NCBI GenBank assembly: GCA_003661105.1
Contig: QMVM01000022.1
Coordinates: 1-14,689 of the forward strand
Origin: Methanosarcinales archaeon
GTDB lineage: Archaea; Halobacteriota; Methanosarcinia; Methanosarcinales; Methanogasteraceae
DNA length: 14,689 bases
Direction: 5' to 3'
Part shown: piece after piece, positions 1-5,727 of the stretch
How positions within the stretch are numbered: position 1 is the stretch's first letter
Layout: each line of letters starts with the position of its first letter
Notes under the pieces: generated by a model
Seen by the model: the letters and a program-made list of their open reading frames with translations, nothing else
What the model was told of the DNA's origin: nothing
Database searches by the model: none
Made by a program: the position numbers and the translations under genes

Positions 1-153
1 AATCTCGGAAACGTGTATCAGACCCGCGGCGATCTCGATAGGGCAGAGGAGATGTGCGAAAAGTCGCTTGAATTGTTCACCTCGATGGGCAGCAAACCCA
101 TGGTTGAAAAAGTGGAATCGTTAATTGTCGCGTTGAGGCGTGGCGGTGGATGA
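1..153 (+). CDS. TPR-repeat protein, C-terminal end (partial)
   Basis: Frame 1 is open from the first base to a TGA at 151-153, giving 50 residues of a protein that begins outside the window. Residues 1-26 (starting NLGNVYQTRGDLDRAEEM) have the helix-turn-helix spacing and Gly/Ala/Leu pattern of a tetratricopeptide repeat. A short capping helix and a basic tail (ALRRGGG) follow. TPR arrays are protein-interaction scaffolds, and nothing here shows the partner. The last codons overlap the possible GTG start of the ferredoxin-like fragment that follows. The identification as a TPR is firm; the role of the whole protein cannot be seen. Confidence 0.8.
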   Translation, partial: NLGNVYQTRGDLDRAEEMCEKSLELFTSMGSKPMVEKVESLIVALRRGGG

Positions 154-262
154 ATCGAAGTGCATTCAGTGCGGAACCTGCGTGACGGCATGTCCGCATG
201 TCGCGCTTATGGTGATGAGCGAGTGGGCAGGCGACTCTGATGCTGCTGCTTCGGTGGATGCC
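140..262 (+). pseudogene. 4Fe-4S ferredoxin-like N-terminal fragment, probably a gene remnant
   Basis: A GTG at 140 (or 146) opens a frame that reads AVDESKCIQCGTCVTACP within its first 20 residues. This is a textbook CxxCxxCxxxCP cluster-binding motif placed as at the start of a bacterial-type ferredoxin. Clear homology ends after about 25 residues. The frame stays open to 691, but beyond 264 it is only the antisense of the CBS gene, with no second cysteine motif. I read it as the surviving 5' end of a ferredoxin or 4Fe-4S enzyme whose remainder was lost in a rearrangement that brought in the convergent CBS gene. It overlaps the TPR gene's end, as a translationally coupled downstream gene would. 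The end coordinate is approximate. A genuine short single-cluster protein is possible but less likely. Confidence 0.45.
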
Positions 263-264
263 AA

Positions 265-678
265 TTATCTGGCTTTCGCAACCTCTTGCACAATATCACT
301 TGTGCTCAGTATCCCAACCGGCCGCTGTGACGCGCCAACGCCCTTTTCTGACAGTATCAACAGTCTGTGTATATGCTCCTCGCCCATAATCTTCGCTGCC
401 CGCCCCAGTGTGGCATCCGGTGCAATCGCAAGCAGAAGCGAGGACATGACATCCTCTGCGGTCAACTGCTTAAGATTCGGTTTGTGCAGCACCTTGACTA
501 TATCCAACTCTGATATGAATCCAAGCGCATCCCCCTGCACACCGACCACTGCCACCCCAGATAAACACTGGTTCGCCATCATCTCCGCGATCTCCTTGAT
601 CGGTGTGTCCGGAGCGACGGTCGCCACTCCGCGCGTCATAACATCCCGTATCATTTTTTCAGCTATCTTCATAATCAT
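265..678 (-). CDS. Tandem CBS-domain protein
   Basis: A protein of about 137 aa consists almost entirely of two CBS domains. The first covers roughly residues 10-65 (IRDVMTRGVATVAPDTPIKE, then a Gly-Phe-Ile-Ser strand and SELDIV helix). The second covers roughly residues 74-133 (AEDVMSS, then VGILSTSDIV). CBS pairs of this size bind adenine nucleotides or SAM as regulatory modules. There is no attached catalytic domain, so the regulated partner is unknown. The frame opens with TTG at 681, followed by ATG at 678 and ATG at 672. I chose the first ATG, but 672 is equally possible. The gene is convergent with the TPR/ferredoxin remnant and lies 120 bp downstream of rtcA. No clear TATA box sits at the leaderless distance; a loose GGTTGAT before the ATG at 672 could act as a ribosome site. 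Confidence 0.88.
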   Translation of the reverse strand: MIMKIAEKMIRDVMTRGVATVAPDTPIKEIAEMMANQCLSGVAVVGVQGDALGFISELDIVKVLHKPNLKQLTAEDVMSSLLLAIAPDATLGRAAKIMGEEHIHRLLILSEKGVGASQRPVGILSTSDIVQEVAKAR

Positions 679-780
679 CAACCCGTTCTAATTTCTTGTG
701 TACAAGTGGTACCGCATCCTGAAACACTCACCATCCGTGATGGGCCAGAATGGTCATAAACCTATTCTCCGTACTACGAG

Positions 781-786
781 AAAAAG
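781..786 (-). terminator. T-run after rtcA, possible terminator
   Basis: On the minus strand, a run of five T's flanked by pyrimidines (TCTTTTTCT) lies 13-18 nt after the rtcA TAG stop. Archaeal transcription often ends at such T-rich tracts without a hairpin, and I see no strong stem here. The assignment rests only on position and composition. Confidence 0.35.
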
Positions 787-798
787 ATACCGGTTATC

Positions 799-1887
799 CT
801 ATCGGCAGGCAACTCTGATGTTCTGATCAACCGATTCCATCTCGAATTTAGCGTCCGTAAATAGCTCGCACACCTGGATATTCGTCTCCGCGTGGAGTGA
901 TAACTCCCGCACAGAAAATGACCCGGATCTTGCGATAGCCATGTACAGAATCAGTTGATCCGCCAGATAAACGTCCACCGACGCCCCGGAGTCCAGTTCC
1001 CTGATGATGTTATCCGCTGCATCGAATCCTACCGCCTCTGCCGGCTTTCCGCGCGCTCCAAGCGCAGATCCGCCCATAAGACCGCACCAGAGCGTGATTC
1101 CGCTTCCTGTGCTGCCACTGCCACCCCTACTGCCTCTGTTGCCCTTACCATCCTTGCCACCCCTGCCACCCTTGCCACCCCTGCCACCCTTGCCGCCTTC
1201 CGGTGCGGCAGGGTTATGCTCGGTCACGATGTCCGCGGCATATCCGCGCGCCTCAAGTCTGGCGACAGCAGCATCACGCTGCCTTTTTGCGACGTGCTCA
1301 GGAAGTCCTGATGCATGAGAGCGCCCGTAAACCGTGTTCGCACCAATTCTCTCAAAATCAACCCCTGAAATCCAGGAGGGCGTAATCACAGCCCTGATCT
1401 GCCCGCCCCCACGCGGATAATATCCACGCCGCAACACCTCGATCTCCACACGGCATCCGGCAAGCGCGAGTGCTGGCAGCGTGATGTGCCGCAGGTAGTC
1501 GATCGGCGGACTCCATTTCACATCGGTTCCACCTGTGATATCAAAGACCGACGTTTCCGGAGAATGTAGTGCAACCGGTATCAGACACTGGAGCAGAAGC
1601 GAAATGCTTCCTGCTGTACCTATATCCAGGCGGTATGTCCCGCCCCCGATCTCACCCGGAGCAAAAGTTACCTCTGTAGACCTGATCACAAGACCTGAAA
1701 CTTCTGCATCGGTAATCGATGCCACCGCTTCTATCGCGGTCAGGTGCTGTGCAGAAAGCCCGGGATTCGGGCGGTTGCTGCGGATGTTTCTGATGCGCAC
1801 AGGTGTTTTTGTGATCGCAGCCATGGCAACAGATGTACGCAGGATCTGCCCGCCGCCCTCCCCGAACGAACCGTCGATGGTGAGCAT
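799..1887 (-). CDS. rtcA: RNA 3'-terminal phosphate cyclase
   Basis: RtcA converts a 3'-phosphate RNA end to a 2',3'-cyclic phosphate using ATP, through a covalent enzyme-AMP intermediate. The 362-aa protein has the N-terminal signature DGSFGEGGGQILRTS (5-19), the GGTDVKWSPPIDY block (119-131) and RSHASGLPEHVAKR (189-202). The catalytic histidine region is HAETNIQVCE (332-341), with H332 in the place of the adenylated His309 of the E. coli enzyme. It is longer than the usual 335-340 aa because of a Gly/Lys/Arg-rich stretch at 231-263. That stretch sits in the turn just before the strand GITLWCGL; the fold and catalytic blocks on both sides are intact. The ATG at 1887 has a TATA element about 27 nt upstream, which fits leaderless transcription independent of egsA. 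No RtcB or other RNA repair gene is in view. Confidence 0.95.
   Translation of the reverse strand: MLTIDGSFGEGGGQILRTSVAMAAITKTPVRIRNIRSNRPNPGLSAQHLTAIEAVASITDAEVSGLVIRSTEVTFAPGEIGGGTYRLDIGTAGSISLLLQCLIPVALHSPETSVFDITGGTDVKWSPPIDYLRHITLPALALAGCRVEIEVLRRGYYPRGGGQIRAVITPSWISGVDFERIGANTVYGRSHASGLPEHVAKRQRDAAVARLEARGYAADIVTEHNPAAPEGGKGGRGGKGGRGGKDGKGNRGSRGGSGSTGSGITLWCGLMGGSALGARGKPAEAVGFDAADNIIRELDSGASVDVYLADQLILYMAIARSGSFSVRELSLHAETNIQVCELFTDAKFEMESVDQNIRVACR
1154..1198 (-). repeat. rtcA: 9-bp minisatellite inside rtcA (five units)
   Basis: Five contiguous 9-bp units read TTGCCACCC, CTGCCACCC, TTGCCACCC, CTGCCACCC and TTGCCGCCT on the + strand, so an 18-bp unit is perfectly repeated twice. On the coding strand they give GGK/GGR triplets in frame. 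Degenerate copies continue to about 1100, encoding Gly/Ser/Arg/Lys. A 9-bp period allows copy-number change without a frameshift. Confidence 0.9.
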
Positions 1888-1910
1888 GTGATATGATCTG
1901 CTGCGGCGGT

Positions 1911-1919
1911 GATATATGC
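1911..1919 (-). promoter_or_regulatory. TATA box of rtcA (leaderless)
   Basis: The minus strand reads GCAAAGCATATATCACC, with the TATA centre about 27 nt before the rtcA ATG at 1887 and a purine-rich BRE-like stretch in front. This spacing places transcription start at the ATG. No Shine-Dalgarno sequence precedes the gene, which agrees with a leaderless message. Confidence 0.6.
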
Positions 1920-1986
1920 TTTGCCGGACACGTGGGACTGCTGTATCCGCAAACCGCCGTAATGTTCGATAGCACTTCTCACGCGC

Positions 1987-3048
1987 TCAGCCGGGCACGC
2001 AGGTAACTCCTGTGATCCTCGCCACGTTCAGTGCCGCATCCTCTGTAAGCCCGGCTCCGAGAATCGTATATCGCTCGGGACGGATCTCTGATGCATGAAC
2101 CAGCGCGTCGATGATGCACTGGTCAGGAATCCCGAGTTCCAGAGCAGTCGTTGGCGCACCGACTGTTCGCAGCGCAGCCCTGATCTGCTGCCAGTTGCCG
2201 CCATGTAGATACATCATCATGATCGTGCCGACGCCACACTGCTCACCGTGCAGGGCGGGTTCAGACGCGATTCGGTCCAGTGCGTGGCTGAACTTATGCT
2301 CTGATCCGGATGCCGGCATGGATGAGCCGGCGATGCTCATCGCAACGCCGCTTGAGACAAGCGCCTTTATCACAAGCCTTGCAGACTCCTCAAGTTCCGG
2401 TTTGATCGTCTCTGCCCGGTCCATCACGATCTGCGCAGTCATCCGGGACAGCGTGGCAGCATACTCGCTGTATGGCGCATTCCGAAGCCGGTGCGCAAGT
2501 TCCCAGTCGAGAACTGCTGTGTAGTTCGAGATGAGGTCGCCGCATCCCGATGCAAGGAAACGATGCGGAGCCCGGGCGATGATCTCTGTGTCTGCGATGA
2601 TTCCCATGGGGGCCCGTGCCGGGACTGACACAGTGTCGCCATCTCTTGCGATCGATGCACGCATCGATGCGATGCCGTCGTGTGCTGCTGCTGTCGGCAC
2701 ACTCAGAAACGGGATGTCGAGCATCGTCGATGATAGTTTCGCGACATCGATCACTGTGCCGCCGCCAACCCCAACGAGGAAGGAGGCGTTCTCTGCCGCG
2801 GTTATTGTGTTGTCTATGTTCTCCTGGTCAGCGTTCGTGACGATCGCGATATCTGTTGCGAATCCGTCATTGCTGAGTATGTCTGCTACGGACTCGCCAG
2901 CGATCTCTCGCGTCTTTCTGCCGGTTACGATGATGGCGTGGTGCCCGAGTTTGAGTTCGGTGCACATGCGGGCAGTGTCGGCTATGATGCCATGTCCGAT
3001 CGCGATGTTGCGCGGGAGTTGCATCCATTTCTGCGATTTTGGGGTCAT
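1987..3048 (-). CDS. egsA: sn-Glycerol-1-phosphate dehydrogenase
   Basis: The enzyme reduces dihydroxyacetone phosphate to sn-glycerol-1-phosphate with NAD(P)H, making the glycerol backbone of archaeal ether lipids. The 353-aa length is normal for the family. The nucleotide-binding GVGGGTVIDVAK is at 93-104 and SVPTAAAHDGIAS at 116-128. The three expected metal ligands are D171 (GCGDLISNY), H251 (SGSEHKFSH) and H267 (LHGEQCGVG). The ATG at 3048 overlaps the HNH gene's TGA by 4 nt (ATGA), and no Shine-Dalgarno sequence is seen, so translation may be coupled to the restriction gene. A single-copy lipid gene directly behind an acquired R-M pair is unusual. The base composition of egsA itself matches the GC-rich host background. 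Confidence 0.96.
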   Translation of the reverse strand: MTPKSQKWMQLPRNIAIGHGIIADTARMCTELKLGHHAIIVTGRKTREIAGESVADILSNDGFATDIAIVTNADQENIDNTITAAENASFLVGVGGGTVIDVAKLSSTMLDIPFLSVPTAAAHDGIASMRASIARDGDTVSVPARAPMGIIADTEIIARAPHRFLASGCGDLISNYTAVLDWELAHRLRNAPYSEYAATLSRMTAQIVMDRAETIKPELEESARLVIKALVSSGVAMSIAGSSMPASGSEHKFSHALDRIASEPALHGEQCGVGTIMMMYLHGGNWQQIRAALRTVGAPTTALELGIPDQCIIDALVHASEIRPERYTILGAGLTEDAALNVARITGVTCVPG

Positions 3049-3791
3049 GAGGGTGTGCTGCGGCTACTAAAAAGATGTTTCTCGATTATTTTTTTGACAT
3101 AATCTGGTACTGGGCGACCGTGATCATTGGCTACCGTTTTCAGCTTTTCATATATCGCCACATCTTCTTCGTCCCAGAGTATATCGAGACGCCGTATTTC
3201 TCTCAAAGCTATATGAATATACTTCTCAGGATGTGCCCAATAACAGTTAGAACAGATTTTATCGGATTTTTCAGTTAGCCAGTTGGTACAATGTTCGCAT
3301 GACCAGGACTTTGCTCGATTGCATGAACCGCACAACAACATATAGTCTTCTGAATCCTTATTCTGGCTGTTGCGGTCTCCTGCAATCTCGTAAGGTATCC
3401 TATGATCTATCTGCAAGTATCTTGAATGATATCCCCCCATACAAATTGCACAACGTCCATGACTACTCTCGTAAAGTTCCTGTTTAAACTTTTTTGAAAA
3501 TGTTTTTCTTCCACTAAATTTATCTTCATCGATCTTAGATAAATCACCGAAACGATACGCAGCGATATTACGTCCGTCCGAAGATTTAACTGTAAATGTT
3601 TCTATTGGTATTCCCGCCTCACGAACATCACGTACAGCTCTTGGAGGATGCTTATAGCCATATTCGCGCTCTAAATCTTCAGTTGTTATAAATCCATGCT
3701 CACTGATGTGTTTAACTACAACCCTTGCTCGCTTACTTAGAAGTGACATCAAAAGTTCAGCAAGTTCTTCAGATACATCTTTATTAGCCAT
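3045..3791 (-). CDS. HNH restriction endonuclease with N-terminal winged-helix region
   Basis: This 248-aa protein is probably the restriction half of a type II R-M system, cutting unmethylated DNA at the site modified by the adjacent methyltransferase. Residues 20-70 look like a winged helix (ISEHGFITTEDLEREYGYK), probably for DNA recognition. The HNH nuclease core spans about 110-165: C114xxC117, then LQIDHRIPYE with catalytic H130, then LLCGSCNRAKSW with C154xxC157 and N158. A second zinc ribbon follows (C165xxC168, C180xxC183). The ATG lies 2 nt after the methyltransferase stop. The sequence is more AT-rich than the flanking genes, as expected for a transferred module. The last seven residues (SSRSTPS) come from GC-richer sequence and may be an acquired tail. 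The recognition site cannot be told from sequence. Confidence 0.88.
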   Translation of the reverse strand: MANKDVSEELAELLMSLLSKRARVVVKHISEHGFITTEDLEREYGYKHPPRAVRDVREAGIPIETFTVKSSDGRNIAAYRFGDLSKIDEDKFSGRKTFSKKFKQELYESSHGRCAICMGGYHSRYLQIDHRIPYEIAGDRNSQNKDSEDYMLLCGSCNRAKSWSCEHCTNWLTEKSDKICSNCYWAHPEKYIHIALREIRRLDILWDEEDVAIYEKLKTVANDHGRPVPDYVKKIIEKHLFSSRSTPS

Positions 3792-3793
3792 AC

Positions 3794-4726
3794 TTAATCT
3801 CTGTTTAAGGGCAGTGCCATTTGTTTAGTACCGCGGTAGGGGATTACCTTGCTTAAAATTTTATCCGGTGGCAGATTAAGACGTTTAACCAAATCTCCGG
3901 AGAGATAGATCGACTCATAAGTTATCTCATTCCTTCCCAGTAGCGTGGATTGGGTTGAACGACCCGCGTTTACCTCTATTCGCTGAATATCGATATCCGT
4001 GGGCATTTCCTTACCGTATGTTTTCCCCTCCTTGCGACCATCATAGCTCAGTATAAATGATATGCGGCGTCTGGCCAGTTTTTCTATCTGGGATATGAAA
4101 TCATCAAAATCAATACCATTATAATATCTGGGATCTCTGCCCGTGCACACGCCCTGATACGGAGGATCCATATAAACCAGATCTGTTTTTGAAACGTTTT
4201 TTAGAATGTTTTTATAATCATCATGGGTTATGATCGTTCCACCACTCAATAAATATGATGCCGCAAATATATCACTTCTCATTTTGTCAGGGTGGCGCCC
4301 TCTTCTTCTATTATCCGGACTCTGGTTAAATTCGCCTTTGGAATTATATCGGATAGAAGCTTTCACACATCTGGCTAATAAATAAAGAAAATAATCAGGT
4401 CTTCCGGTACTGTTAAATTTGTCACGAACTATAAAGTAAAATTCTTTTTCCCTGCCTTTCTGTTCATTCCAGAGGGTTTCATATCCATCAGAAATGCCAC
4501 TAGGGTTTGTAATGATTTCATTCCAAAGATCCATTAAAGGTTTATTTAAATCGTTTATATGAAATCTATGTGATTTCCCATGAGACGCAGTAGCAAGCGA
4601 AACCGCTGCTGAGCCGGCAAAAGGTTCAACCAATGTAGCAAAGCGGTGCGGGAAGAAGGATAATATTGTTCCGGATATGTTTCGTTTACTCCCTTGGTAG
4701 GGTATCGGATGGGGAACTCTTTTCAT
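3794..4726 (-). CDS. D12-class (Dam-like) DNA adenine-N6 methyltransferase
   Basis: The protein transfers a methyl group from SAM to adenine N6 in DNA, protecting host sites from the adjacent HNH nuclease. In the 310-aa form, motif X is PHPIPYQGSKRN (5-16), motif I is LVEPFAGSAAVSL (32-44) and motif IV is LVYMDPPYQG (183-192), in the order of the alpha/D12 class. An in-frame GTG at 4738 would add four residues. I prefer the ATG at 4726 because GGAG lies 6 nt before it and the preceding small ORF stops one base upstream. The gene is AT-rich like its endonuclease partner and 2 nt from it. The C-terminal half (about 200-260) probably holds the target-recognition part. It could be an orphan-type Dam, but the adjacent HNH gene argues for a true R-M pair. 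Confidence 0.93.
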   Translation of the reverse strand: MKRVPHPIPYQGSKRNISGTILSFFPHRFATLVEPFAGSAAVSLATASHGKSHRFHINDLNKPLMDLWNEIITNPSGISDGYETLWNEQKGREKEFYFIVRDKFNSTGRPDYFLYLLARCVKASIRYNSKGEFNQSPDNRRRGRHPDKMRSDIFAASYLLSGGTIITHDDYKNILKNVSKTDLVYMDPPYQGVCTGRDPRYYNGIDFDDFISQIEKLARRRISFILSYDGRKEGKTYGKEMPTDIDIQRIEVNAGRSTQSTLLGRNEITYESIYLSGDLVKRLNLPPDKILSKVIPYRGTKQMALPLNRD

Positions 4727-4727
4727 A

Positions 4728-4838
4728 TCAATCTCCACTTATATATCTGCTTGTTAAAAACACCTCCTCAAATCCTTTGGACTTGAGCAGCGCCGGCAAA
4801 TGAGCAGCGCCGAAAAAAACAATCCGCGTCAGCATCAT
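4728..4838 (-). CDS. Small ORF 2 (36 aa), unknown, coupled to both neighbours
   Basis: ATG at 4838 to TGA at 4728-4730 encodes 36 residues, beginning MMLTRIVFFGAAHLPALLKS and ending in FEEVFLTSRYISGD. The start overlaps the stop of small ORF 1 by 4 nt (ATGA), and the stop lies one base before the methyltransferase ATG. This tiling is the same as for other genes of the operon, so translation is plausible. I do not recognise a family. The N-terminal part is hydrophobic (IVFFGAAHLPALL), while the last ten codons are AT-rich like the R-M genes, so it could be a native gene cut short by arrival of the module. It also contains a 12-bp direct repeat. It may equally be only a leader or spacer. Confidence 0.4.
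   Translation of the reverse strand: MMLTRIVFFGAAHLPALLKSKGFEEVFLTSRYISGD
4784..4812. repeat. 12-bp direct repeat, 17-bp offset
   Basis: TGAGCAGCGCCG occurs at 4784-4795 and again at 4801-4812, separated by five bases. The 17-bp offset is not a multiple of three, so within small ORF 2 the copies are read in different frames. It lies about 60 bp outside the methyltransferase start and could mark the edge of the acquired segment or a local duplication. Confidence 0.8.
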
Positions 4839-4948
4839 CTCTGCCCCCTATTCCGCTTGGGAACACCGTATAGGTAATGGTCATGCTCTTCTGGCCCTTC
4901 AACCGTTCCAGCATACTTGCTGAGTACCTCCCAAACCAGAGCACACAT
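4835..4948 (-). CDS. Small ORF 1 (37 aa), unknown
   Basis: ATG at 4948 shares its A with the TGA of the TIM-barrel gene (TGATG), and the frame ends at 4835-4837 inside the ATGA of small ORF 2. The 37-residue product starts MCALVWEVLSKYAGTVEG and ends HDHYLYGVPKRNRGQR. It has an amphipathic start, an acidic/His-rich middle and a basic end, with no membrane segment. I do not recognise it. Stop/start overlaps at both ends and GC content like the upstream genes suggest a real small gene, or the beginning of a formerly longer one. The alternative is a chance ORF in a 209-bp spacer. Confidence 0.42.
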   Translation of the reverse strand: MCALVWEVLSKYAGTVEGPEEHDHYLYGVPKRNRGQR

Positions 4949-5727
4949 CACCCCAACCCCTGCAGATACGCAAGACTCGCCTTCCCCTCCTCGAGATTAC
5001 GCGCCTCGATAACAAACCTGCACCCGCTATGTTGTTTGTACAGTTCACCCATCACCTCCGCCCACGTAATCGTGCCATCTCCGATCGGCAGATGCTCATC
5101 CCTCCGTCCCCCGTTATCATGGATATGGACATGCACGATCTCTTTCATCCCAAGAAACTCGGACAAAACACCATTCGTGTGCGCATGTCCGACATCAAGC
5201 GTCATGCCGAGATTCTCCCGATCCACGAGTTCGATCATGCCAGCCATCTCGTCTGCCCCTTTTCCGAAGATCAGATCCATCCTCGGCATGTTCTCAACAG
5301 CGAGTCTGACACCGAGGTCGCAAGCAAAGTCGCAGAGTTGCTGCAACCCTGCGACGTTCTGCTGCCACGCCAGATCCGGCATCTGCATCCCGAGCGGCGA
5401 GAGATAGCCCGGATGCACGACCATCAGGTCTGAAAACTCCGAAGCAACCCGGATGCATGACGTTAACTGCCGAATTACCTCGTCCCAGATGGGATAGTTC
5501 AGGCTGGCAAGGTTCAGGTCTGAAAACGGCAGATGGATCGTTATCGCAAGGTCTGTCGTCTCACAGACCTCCCGCATCCGTGCAAGGTTCTGGCTATCGA
5601 GAGCCTGCGTTCCCTCGTACACAACCTCCCAGCCGCCAAAGCCAATATCCTCGAGGTTGCAAGCCCATTTAAACGGGTCATCGATGACAGATATGGATGA
5701 GAAACTGATGTTTTGAGAGAGTCTCAT
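4948..5727 (-). CDS. Xylose-isomerase-like TIM-barrel protein (sugar phosphate isomerase/epimerase family)
   Basis: This 259-aa protein belongs to the AP-endonuclease-2/xylose-isomerase-like superfamily (COG1082 type), which are metal-dependent isomerases, epimerases or endonucleases. Expected metal-site blocks appear in order: ITIHLPFSD (62-70), VVHPGY (103-108), LAVENMP with E145, MTLDVGHAHTNG with D178 and H181, HVHIHDNGGRRDEH (199-212) and VIEARN with E241. The substrate cannot be deduced; archaeal members of this type are mostly uncharacterised. The ATG at 5727 overlaps the dnaK stop by 4 nt (ATGA), so it is expressed with dnaK. Its own TGA overlaps the start of small ORF 1. Endonuclease IV activity is less likely, because the characteristic endonuclease IV motifs are not evident. 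Confidence 0.88.
   Translation of the reverse strand: MRLSQNISFSSISVIDDPFKWACNLEDIGFGGWEVVYEGTQALDSQNLARMREVCETTDLAITIHLPFSDLNLASLNYPIWDEVIRQLTSCIRVASEFSDLMVVHPGYLSPLGMQMPDLAWQQNVAGLQQLCDFACDLGVRLAVENMPRMDLIFGKGADEMAGMIELVDRENLGMTLDVGHAHTNGVLSEFLGMKEIVHVHIHDNGGRRDEHLPIGDGTITWAEVMGELYKQHSGCRFVIEARNLEEGKASLAYLQGLG

Noticed and set aside
140..691. A single 183-aa + strand ferredoxin-like protein
   Set aside because: After about 40 codons it is only the antisense of the well-supported CBS gene and lacks any further domain pattern.
694..705. CTTGTGTACAAG palindrome upstream of the CBS gene as an operator
   Set aside because: Only the outer four bases pair cleanly; such short imperfect symmetry is expected by chance.
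955..1318. + strand ORFs with Pro/Ala-rich repeats opposite rtcA
   Set aside because: The Pro-Leu repeats are the antisense translation of the Gly/Lys/Arg minisatellite; they have no start signal.
4739..4746. TATATAA as the promoter of the methyltransferase
   Set aside because: It lies only about 13-20 nt before the ATG, which would put transcription start inside the coding sequence; it is also within small ORF 2.
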